Shown one piece after another: positions 6,931 through 12,136 of a DNA stretch of 23,182 bases (positions are counted from its first letter, which is position 1; every line of letters begins with the position of its first letter). The notes beneath the pieces were generated by a model, which worked only from the letters and a program-made list of their open reading frames with translations, was not told the DNA's origin and searched no databases. The DNA is from Nanoperiomorbus sp963544155 (GTDB taxonomy: Bacteria > Patescibacteriota > Saccharimonadia > Saccharimonadales > Saccharimonadaceae). The stretch lies in assembly GCA_963544155.1 (NCBI GenBank), contig CAUUDW010000012.1, positions 1-23,182 on the forward strand. The letters run 5' to 3'. A program made the position numbers and the translations under genes.

Positions 6931-8349
6931 ATGAAGAAGGCACTGAGGCTCGCAGAGGTAAAGGCACTATTTGGGTCCGAGTTGGTTTTTGAAACTCGGG
7001 ACTGCTTCCTGGTGAAGCAGTTCGGCAAGTATCTGCCGAACTTGGTCTTCGTCTTGTCCAAGGAGTTCTCCTTAGACAAGGACGGCAAACCCATCTCCCC
7101 GGTTAAGTACGTCCGTGATGTTGACATCACGGACAATCTGAATCTAGTGTTTAACGGGGACCCCAAGATCCTTTTTGGGGACTACTGGATCTCCAGGAAA
7201 GGGAGCAGGTGCTTCCGTCCCAAGAGTCCACTTGAGGCCAAGCACCTGTTGGTGAAAGTATCTTGGGGCGGTGCTGACGAGACCCACGGGTCTCGGGGTA
7301 ACTACCCCGAGGACATTCCGGCGGGAGTGCTGTATTTCCGGCATGCCCGTTCCAACGCCGGAGGCATGGGCTATGACTACTGGATTATCCCGGTAGATTA
7401 CCATGCCTCCTACCTGGGGACCGATGAATACGACTCATCGGTCGAGGAGGCTGGCGCTACAAGCGCCAACAAGGAGGTGGCAGTCGGGAATCGGCGTCGT
7501 CACGCTGACCTCCTGCGGGCACAGGAGGCAGAGGCCGATCGCCTCTACCGCATCAAGCTCGACGCAGAGGCAGCGTCGAGACGGCGTCGGGAAGAGTTTC
7601 TCCCGCAGCTTCAGGAGGTTGACCGGGGGCTGGCAGAGCTTAGCCAGCCCCAACCATCCGGGCGGGTGTATTACCAGCCCCGGATTAAATTCGGGAAATC
7701 CACTTTTAGTGTCGATGGGTATTGCACACCTCGATACTATTGCCGGGAAGAGCTGGCGAAGGTGCGGGAGATGTTGCGCTTCCGTAAAGATGCTGTTGCC
7801 GGCGACGAGGCGAAGATCGTCGCTGACGCCGAGGCACAAAAACTCTTTTTGCCTCGGTTTGAGGCACTGAAGCCTCGTCTCCACCAGCTCGGCTGGAGTT
7901 TTAAGTTCCAGCCGGGAAATTTCGGTGGCTCCAAGGTTCGGGTTGAAGAATATTCTTTCGACCTATCCGAGGAGGGGCTGACCCGTCTCAAGACCATCCT
8001 CACCGAACGTGAGGATGAGCTTGCTGAGGCGGAGCGCCTGGCAAGCAACGAGGAGCGCATCAAGCGTCTCCTCGACGAGGTAGATTTCCCAGAGGAACTC
8101 CGATTCATCTTTGATGAGTCGGAGGCAACCGATAAGGAAATCAGAAAGGAGGCGCAGGCCATCCTTGCTGCCAACGAGGCGGCAGACGAGCTCAATGACG
8201 AGACGTGGCATGAGCTCGTCCACTGCGGCTATGCCCGCAGGTATGCCGCCATCAAGCGGACATTAGAGCGATTCGGGGGAGCCAATATTGAGCTAAATAT
8301 TGGCTCCCAATCCGGGTCGAGACGATTGGCTGGCTTTTTAGCCGGCTAG
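6931..8349 (+). CDS. Unknown 472-residue protein encoded by a hairpin-train mRNA
   Basis: I do not recognise this protein. An open frame extends upstream to GTG 6841, but the ATG at 6931 has a ribosome binding site at the right distance (AAAGGGG, 6919-6925), giving 472 aa. The N-terminal third looks globular (segments such as LVFETRDCFLVKQFG and DPKILFGDYWIS). Residues about 195-270 and 370-440 are rich in Glu, Arg, Ala and Leu and probably form long helices or coiled coils. Between them come two similar stretches, YYQPRIKFGKSTFSVDGYC and FKFQPGNFGGSKVRVEEYS, each just before a helix, which suggests an internal duplication. There is no signal peptide or membrane segment. The coding sequence is folded into about 40 consecutive hairpins (see the repeat entry). 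Codon and base use look more G+C-rich than in its neighbours, as if acquired. It converges on the minus-strand gene at 8855-8484, which shares the hairpin property. Confidence 0.7.
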   Translation: MKKALRLAEVKALFGSELVFETRDCFLVKQFGKYLPNLVFVLSKEFSLDKDGKPISPVKYVRDVDITDNLNLVFNGDPKILFGDYWISRKGSRCFRPKSPLEAKHLLVKVSWGGADETHGSRGNYPEDIPAGVLYFRHARSNAGGMGYDYWIIPVDYHASYLGTDEYDSSVEEAGATSANKEVAVGNRRRHADLLRAQEAEADRLYRIKLDAEAASRRRREEFLPQLQEVDRGLAELSQPQPSGRVYYQPRIKFGKSTFSVDGYCTPRYYCREELAKVREMLRFRKDAVAGDEAKIVADAEAQKLFLPRFEALKPRLHQLGWSFKFQPGNFGGSKVRVEEYSFDLSEEGLTRLKTILTEREDELAEAERLASNEERIKRLLDEVDFPEELRFIFDESEATDKEIRKEAQAILAANEAADELNDETWHELVHCGYARRYAAIKRTLERFGGANIELNIGSQSGSRRLAGFLAG

Positions 8350-8385
8350 CCTCGGCCCCGAGGATACGCTATTTTGCACATCCTC
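6977..8385 (+). repeat. Train of about 40 consecutive hairpins filling a coding sequence
   Basis: Perfect or near-perfect inverted repeats follow one another across the gene. Stem spans (5' end to 3' end): 6977-6999, 7001-7021, 7021-7040, 7053-7080 (12 bp, one mismatch), 7111-7134 (10 bp, 4-base loop), 7161-7180, 7206-7248, 7278-7295, 7291-7312, 7360-7410 (10 bp, enclosing 7377-7396), 7419-7443, 7452-7468, 7491-7508, 7509-7528, 7530-7546, 7558-7580, 7588-7605, 7626-7651, 7656-7685, 7708-7738, 7742-7757, 7800-7825, 7829-7857, 7861-7876, 7888-7916, 7941-7963, 7969-7989, 7995-8017, 8019-8046, 8049-8074, 8086-8097, 8098-8124 (12 bp, TTT loop), 8146-8166, 8168-8185, 8185-8220 (10 bp), 8223-8240, 8246-8259, 8277-8308 (13 bp), 8327-8348, 8350-8363, 8360-8385. 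Stems are read by eye and mostly 5-13 bp. Each has its own sequence, so this is not a repeated element. Flanking genes show nothing similar. Confidence 0.9.
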
Positions 8386-8392
8386 ACCCCCA

Positions 8393-8418
8393 AGCCCCCA
8401 GGTTACGACCTGGGGGCT
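8393..8418 (+). terminator. Terminator of the hairpin-train gene
   Basis: Perfect 11-bp stem AGCCCCCAGGT (8393-8403) / ACCTGGGGGCT (8408-8418) with a TACG loop of the stable UNCG type, followed by ATTTAACTT. It lies 44 bases after the stop codon. Confidence 0.85.
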
Positions 8419-8453
8419 ATTTAACTTGAAATTATTAGTTATCAAAGAAAACA

Positions 8454-8477
8454 CCCCGGCACTCGCAAGTACCGGGG
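8454..8477 (-). terminator. Terminator of the convergent hairpin-rich gene
   Basis: On the minus strand CCCCGGTACT (8477-8468) pairs with AGTGCCGGGG (8463-8454) around a short TGCG loop and is followed by TGTTTTCTTT. The single imperfect pair (8460/8471) is a G.U wobble in this transcript. Confidence 0.8.
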
Positions 8478-8483
8478 CTAGAG

Positions 8484-8855
8484 CTACCAGTCCGTCGACC
8501 TCCAATCTCGCTCGGCGCAACTAATTAAGTTGCGCTCCCACCTCGCCCGGCGAAAGAGCCATCCCTTGCGGGATAGCTCCTCCTTGAAAAGTCTTACCGC
8601 CTGCTTCACCTCCTTTGCAGTCGGCGGACGGTCGCCCTCGATATAACAAATGTCGAGGGTAATTGACTTCGATCTCGGTCTGGACTTTGTCCAGAGCGAG
8701 AATTTTACCTCCGGATGAAATAGATCACCTCCCTTGATCCAGAAGTCTTGGATAACTCCAGTCCTCCCTTTCCTAAATCTCTCATCGCCCCCTTCAAGTA
8801 GAACAAACTCGACCGTATTGAACTTCCTTGCAATACCAAACAACAGCTCGGCCAT
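8484..8855 (-). CDS. Unknown 123-residue protein with a hairpin-rich mRNA
   Basis: I do not recognise this protein. It is small, basic at the C-terminus and probably alpha/beta: strands around FVLLEGGDERFR, VKFSLWTKSRPRSKSITLDICYIEG in two pieces, then a helix TAKEVKQAVRLFKEELSRKG and a Trp/Arg-rich tail. There is no membrane segment. The ATG at 8855 has a very good ribosome binding site (GGGAGG, 8866-8861 on the minus strand), and the start codon sits in a small GGCC/GGCC hairpin. Stems fill the gene: 8515-8535, 8543-8553, 8556-8579, 8597-8627, 8635-8659, 8673-8701 (12 bp plus one mismatch), 8723-8739 and 8815-8836. It converges on the 472-residue gene and shares its architecture, so the two probably form one unit. 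Confidence 0.65.
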   Translation of the reverse strand: MAELLFGIARKFNTVEFVLLEGGDERFRKGRTGVIQDFWIKGGDLFHPEVKFSLWTKSRPRSKSITLDICYIEGDRPPTAKEVKQAVRLFKEELSRKGWLFRRARWERNLISCAERDWRSTDW

Positions 8856-8965
8856 GATGGCCTCCCTTCTGTAGCCATAGGCTACATCTGTCGCCGCACG
8901 GCTTTTCCGTGCAGTCGGTCAAGCCTACCTAGTATTGATCACCAGCTAAGACTAACCGACCGCAC
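8515..8965 (-). repeat. Hairpin train over the 123-residue gene and its leader
   Basis: In addition to the stems within the gene, its 5' leader holds TGTAGCC/GGCTACA (8870-8876 / 8880-8886) and GCACGG/CCGTGC (8896-8901 / 8907-8912). Exclusive with the latter is a longer stem pairing 8909-8919 with 8955-8965, which has one imperfect pair (8913/8961) that is a U.G wobble in the minus-strand RNA. The pattern stops near 8970. Confidence 0.8.
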
Positions 8966-9166
8966 AGAACATGGGGATGTCCGGGAGTAGAGAGAGTGAC
9001 AGGCACAGGCCGACCAGCATATCAGCAGACATTCAGAATTGGCTCGTCACACAGTGTAGCTAAAGGTACGAAGCAATTTGCTCACAACTATATTTTCATC
9101 ATAATACACCGGAATTGCAAGCATAAGCAGCTAGAGCCGGCTCCTCTTAGGCTTTCTCTCTCTACC

Positions 9167-9200
9167 TTGACTGGTTACGTTTATTATGTTAATATAACAT
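9167..9200 (+). promoter_or_regulatory. Promoter with a palindrome over the -10 (MYG1-family gene)
   Basis: TTGACT (9167-9172), a 17-base spacer and TAATAT (9190-9195). The -10 is overlapped by a perfect inverted repeat ATGTTA/TAACAT (9186-9191 / 9195-9200), which could be an operator. The leader to the ATG at 9227 contains a GAGG ribosome binding site (9218-9221). Confidence 0.6.
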
Positions 9201-9226
9201 ACGCAGAACTTAACAGTGAGGTATCC

Positions 9227-10198
9227 ATGCACAATCATATCAATGTCCACAATCAACCAACGGCTGAGATAAACGCCATCACCCATACACCACCCCATCA
9301 CGCCGATGAGGTCTTCGCCACAGCTATGTTGGCTATGGTGTCTAACGTTGAGTTGCTCCGCACTCGTAACCCTAAGCAGATTGAGAATAATCCTGATGCT
9401 ATCGTCTACGACGTCGGCGGCAAGTACGACCCCGAGTTAAAGCGGTTTGACCACCATCAGAGGGACTTCACTGAGACTCGACCGGATGGCACGCCGTACT
9501 CTTCGGCCGGATTAATCTGGCGGGAATATGGCTCAGATATCGTCAAGAAATTGGGCGAAGACCAACAGATTAGCGATGACGAAGAGATCGTCGCTAAGAC
9601 CGTCGAGCATGTTGACAATGACCTAATCAAGGATATCGACGCACGAGATAATGGACAAGCCGGTACCGTAGAGGGAGCATCAATCTCATCTATCATCGGC
9701 AACTACAATACTCGCTGGGACGTCGATGAAGACCCTAACGAGGAGTTTCTCAAGGCATGCGAGCTTGCCGGCAACATCCTGGAACGTGAGACGCTGATGG
9801 CAATCTCACGCTATCGTGGTCGCAAGATCATCGCTAACCGGATCAAGCAAACTTCCGGTAAAGTCTTGGTGCTGGATCAATTCGTCGGTGGCTGGGTGCA
9901 AGAGGTGCTGGATTCCAGCGAAGATAATGCCGATGACTTGCTATACGGCGTCTTCCCGGCACGAGACGGCAATTGGAATATCCAGGCTCTGCCTCCCAGC
10001 AAAGATAAGATGACCAAGCAGCGTAAGCCCTTCCCCACAGCCTGGCGAGGGCTCAATGGTCAAGAATTGAGCGAGACCTCCGGCGTGGATAATGCCGTAT
10101 TCTGCCATAAGGGTGGCCTCTTCGCCGTGACTAAGACCAAGGAAGATGCGCTAAAGATGGCGAACTTATCGGCTGAAGCCGAAGCTGAGAACGAATAG
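9227..10198 (+). CDS. MYG1-family (UPF0160) DHH-type nuclease
   Basis: 323 aa from ATG 9227. An open frame extends upstream to 8996, but that part is not family-like and has no ribosome binding site, whereas GAGG stands 5 bases before the ATG at 9227. MYG1 proteins are DHH-fold metal enzymes; the eukaryotic member is a 3'-5' RNA exonuclease. Metal-binding motifs are all present: H20 and HHADE (24-28), YDVGG (61-65), RFDHHQ (73-78) and DARDNG (138-143). The C-terminal half carries NWNIQALPP, the PFPTAWRG segment and CHKGGLFAV, typical of the family. There is no signal peptide, so it acts in the cytoplasm. It is monocistronic, with its own promoter and terminator. Family firm; substrate in this organism unknown. 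Confidence 0.9.
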   Translation: MHNHINVHNQPTAEINAITHTPPHHADEVFATAMLAMVSNVELLRTRNPKQIENNPDAIVYDVGGKYDPELKRFDHHQRDFTETRPDGTPYSSAGLIWREYGSDIVKKLGEDQQISDDEEIVAKTVEHVDNDLIKDIDARDNGQAGTVEGASISSIIGNYNTRWDVDEDPNEEFLKACELAGNILERETLMAISRYRGRKIIANRIKQTSGKVLVLDQFVGGWVQEVLDSSEDNADDLLYGVFPARDGNWNIQALPPSKDKMTKQRKPFPTAWRGLNGQELSETSGVDNAVFCHKGGLFAVTKTKEDALKMANLSAEAEAENE

Positions 10199-10222
10199 TT
10201 CACCCAAGCTTAAAGCATCAAA

Positions 10223-10247
10223 AAAGAGGTCGCTTAGCGACCTCTTT
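10223..10247. terminator. Strong terminator after the MYG1-family gene
   Basis: Perfect 11-bp stem AAAGAGGTCGC (10223-10233) / GCGACCTCTTT (10237-10247) with a TTA loop, an A-run before it and TTTAGTTATT after it. It can serve both the plus-strand gene and the minus-strand gene that ends at 10346. Confidence 0.85.
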
Positions 10248-10345
10248 AGTTATTCCTACGCTTGATCTCAGAAGAAAGAAATCTACCGCCATATTTACCA
10301 TAAAATCCATCTTTATCTGGATAATTTTTTATTGAGTACTTTATT

Positions 10346-10912
10346 TTATTTCTCCTTATTTAATAAATAATTGACTAATTGTTGCTTTGCGTCACCCCAA
10401 TACTTATTTGACTCTTCATAATTCTCATCACGGATAGCACTAATCGTTCGGGTCTCTCCGTCTGGAATGAAAAACTTATCAACCCAGCGACTACTTTTAC
10501 CAGATTCTTTCATAGCTATCGTTCCATCACTTCCCCCAATAAATACTTTTGGTTCTTGTCCAGGTTCACAATATGCCCAACAATGTTCGATCCTCGCCTT
10601 ACGATTAGTCTCATCTTTTAACATATATAAAAATTTTTCTATGCCAATTTGTTTGTCGAAATATTTACTATATGGACCAGGCAGTCCGCCAAGTGTATCT
10701 GCATAAAACCCAGCATCTGATTTTACTACTGCTTTACCTAGCCGCTCGGCTGCATCCTTGACTGTATAGGCAACTACTTCTGCACATGTTTCAGCCTGTA
10801 TTTCAACTGGTTCAAAATCTGGGTTAAGTATTTCGACTTTAAGACCATGTTTTTTCTCAAAAAACTCCTTCGCCTCGTGCATCTTATCCGGGTTTGATGT
10901 TAGATAAATCAT
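10346..10912 (-). CDS. Ham1/RdgB-like non-canonical purine NTP pyrophosphatase
   Basis: 188 aa. The Ham1/ITPase family hydrolyses dITP, XTP and similar nucleotides to monophosphates, keeping damaged bases out of nucleic acid. Family motifs: TSNPDK (5-10, the T-x-N-x-x-K nucleotide loop), SDAGFYAD (65-72, with the catalytic Asp region) and GLPGPYSKYF (76-85). The usual C-terminal 'SHR' motif is not clear; the tail is EESNKYWGDAKQQL. This suggests a divergent branch with perhaps another nucleotide preference. The ribosome binding site AAGGAG is well placed before the ATG at 10912. The gene is clearly more A+T-rich than its neighbours, suggesting acquisition. Confidence 0.82.
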   Translation of the reverse strand: MIYLTSNPDKMHEAKEFFEKKHGLKVEILNPDFEPVEIQAETCAEVVAYTVKDAAERLGKAVVKSDAGFYADTLGGLPGPYSKYFDKQIGIEKFLYMLKDETNRKARIEHCWAYCEPGQEPKVFIGGSDGTIAMKESGKSSRWVDKFFIPDGETRTISAIRDENYEESNKYWGDAKQQLVNYLLNKEK

Positions 10913-11031
10913 TTTCTCTCCTTTCTTTATCTAGTTTTTTCAACTACTTCATATTTACTATTATAAACATCCGCAACAAAGGCTTTCATTATTAACCAAT
11001 TCAATAGCCTAGGACTATCTAGCTACAGTGA

Positions 11032-11163
11032 GACAAAGCTAACCACCTAGACCTAGTAGAGCACTAAGGGGAGCTAGAGCCCTATGAGTACTGGGCTAGA
11101 GAGTTGTGCAACAAGGCCTTCTGGCGTAAGTATGGCGAAGCTGCCGCTAAGGAGTTAATATAG
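11032..11163 (+). pseudogene. Remnant of the C-terminal end of a lost gene
   Basis: One frame reads DKANHLDLVEH, then a TAA stop (11065-11067), then GELEPYEYWARELC and, after NKAF, WRKYGEAAAKELI before the TAG at 11161-11163. The text around the stop is protein-like, rich in Glu, Lys, Trp and Tyr, and there is no start codon or ribosome binding site. I read it as a decayed gene end. The rest of the 10913-11244 gap shows no gene. Confidence 0.4.
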
Positions 11164-11191
11164 GCACGAAGCAAAAGATCTAATTGAAATA

Positions 11192-11200
11192 TGGTACAAT
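11192..11200 (+). promoter_or_regulatory. Extended -10 promoter of a small unknown gene
   Basis: TGGTACAAT (TGn plus TACAAT). A short stem CGGA/TCCG (11201-11204 / 11208-11211) sits at the predicted transcript start. The leader to 11257 is about 50 bases. Confidence 0.45.
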
Positions 11201-11256
11201 CGGACCATCCGTACAAAAAGTGATACGGGCGCACATTATGAGAGGTGATGAGCATT

Positions 11257-11490
11257 ATGAGTACTCCAAGGAATTCTGATTCTGGATGGGGAATAATGGA
11301 TGGCCAATCGTGTTATTGGGATACAAATGAGGAGAACGGAACAACCAATATATTTCCCGATGGTATGCCCCGCAATAGGCACGACCATGAGCACATCGTA
11401 GTAGACAGCGACAACAACGTTGTCTACTGGCGAGACAAGGATGGAACTGTCATAATAGACAGTGATTCTGACAACCCAATTAGGTACTAG
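11257..11490 (+). CDS. Small acidic hypothetical protein
   Basis: 77 aa. Upstream starts are possible at 11245 and 11248, but GAGGTGAT (11242-11249), an excellent Shine-Dalgarno, lies 7 bases before the ATG at 11257 and would overlap the earlier ones. The protein is polar and rich in Asp and Asn, with one Trp-containing beta-like repeat (HIVVDSDNNVVYWRDKDGTV, then IIDSDSD) that looks like two beta hairpins. There is no membrane segment, signal or known motif. An extended -10 promoter precedes it and an inverted repeat follows it, so it is probably a single-gene unit. Confidence 0.5.
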   Translation: MSTPRNSDSGWGIMDGQSCYWDTNEENGTTNIFPDGMPRNRHDHEHIVVDSDNNVVYWRDKDGTVIIDSDSDNPIRY

Positions 11491-11515
11491 CTACAAAACC
11501 TTTTCAACACCATGG

Positions 11516-11546
11516 ATTGCCCGTTGTTCAAAAATTGACGGGCAAT
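11516..11546 (+). terminator. Probable terminator after the small acidic gene
   Basis: Perfect 9-bp stem ATTGCCCGT (11516-11524) / ACGGGCAAT (11538-11546) with a 13-base loop, followed by TCTCTAAC. The U-tract is weak. Confidence 0.5.
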
Positions 11547-11575
11547 TCTCTAACAACACCACATACTAGTAATTT

Positions 11576-11929
11576 ATGGACAAAGAGATATTAGACATAG
11601 TCGTTACTAATTTCTTCCCCGAAGCTAACTCAATTGATTATAGGGGTCGCTTTGATTACGACTACCAGCACGCTTACTTGGTCGAGGTTATGGCTAAGCA
11701 AGCCAGACGGCCAATCAAGGCCGTGCTCTTCGTCAACGGCATGAGCGGCAAATACACCGAGGACGAGGCGATTATGGAGTTGACAGATGGCCTTGATTCG
11801 CGAGGTTGGTTTTCGGCCGACGGAAGCGGTGAGCTACTCGCCGATAGCAGCGATCCCCGAAGCGAGTTTCGGTTGCCAGTCCGCTATGGCTATGACGCGT
11901 ATTTCACCATGGCTTTAATAACTCGATAA
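11576..11929 (+). CDS. Hypothetical protein, 117 aa
   Basis: I do not recognise it. The sequence is mixed alpha/beta: a helix MDKEILDIVVTNFFP, an aromatic stretch (YRGRFDYDYQHAYLVEVM), a strand KAVLFVNG, and a C-terminal RLPVRYGYDAYFTMALITR. There are no cysteines, membrane segments or known motifs. No clear ribosome binding site precedes the ATG, and no later start looks better. It stands alone between the small acidic gene and a damaged tRNA copy, so the context says little. The frame is intact and the composition protein-like. Confidence 0.5.
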   Translation: MDKEILDIVVTNFFPEANSIDYRGRFDYDYQHAYLVEVMAKQARRPIKAVLFVNGMSGKYTEDEAIMELTDGLDSRGWFSADGSGELLADSSDPRSEFRLPVRYGYDAYFTMALITR

Positions 11930-11967
11930 CAAATAATCAGAGGTCGGCGTAGCATCCAAGACAAAGA

Positions 11968-11983
11968 CCCCTGCCAGCAGGGG
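11968..11983. terminator. Terminator-like hairpin
   Basis: CCCCTGC/GCAGGGG (11968-11974 / 11977-11983). On the minus strand it follows the tRNA-Arg relic and is followed by TCTTTGTC; on the plus strand it follows the 117-aa gene. Confidence 0.55.
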
Positions 11984-11998
11984 CAAATATCTTACTTA

Positions 11999-12075
11999 TG
12001 GTGTGCCCGATACGATTTGAACGTACGACCTTCAGCTCCGCAAACTGACGCTCTATTCAGCTGAGCTAGGGGGGG
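11999..12075 (-). pseudogene. Damaged tRNA-Arg(GCG) copy
   Basis: The minus strand reads as a tRNA with D-arm GCTC/GAGC, anticodon loop TTGCGGA (anticodon GCG, Arg), T-loop TTCAAAT and an encoded CCA end. The 3' acceptor strand is CGGGCAC, but the 5' strand is a run of seven C, so only three of seven pairs can form. The D-loop has GA where G18G19 is expected. An intact version would start GTGCCCG. I infer a relic or a copy left by an integration event, not a working tRNA. Confidence 0.7.
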
Positions 12076-12136
12076 TGTACAACAAGGCCAAAGTGTGAGC
12101 GAACTTACTTGCACGGATGGCACGGCTTAAGCTAAA

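Noticed and set aside
7435..8223. Long antisense open frames (149 and 152 codons) opposite the hairpin gene
   Set aside because: The many inverted repeats and G+C-rich codons keep the opposite strand open. No ribosome binding site fits them, and the wobble bias favours the plus-strand RNA.
6977..8385. CRISPR array or tandem repeat as explanation of the hairpins
   Set aside because: Stems and loops differ in sequence, there is no constant repeat or spacer length, and the frame stays open throughout.
8996..9226. 77-residue N-terminal extension of the MYG1-family protein
   Set aside because: It starts at GTG without a binding site, is not family-like and contains the promoter; ATG 9227 has both promoter and binding site.
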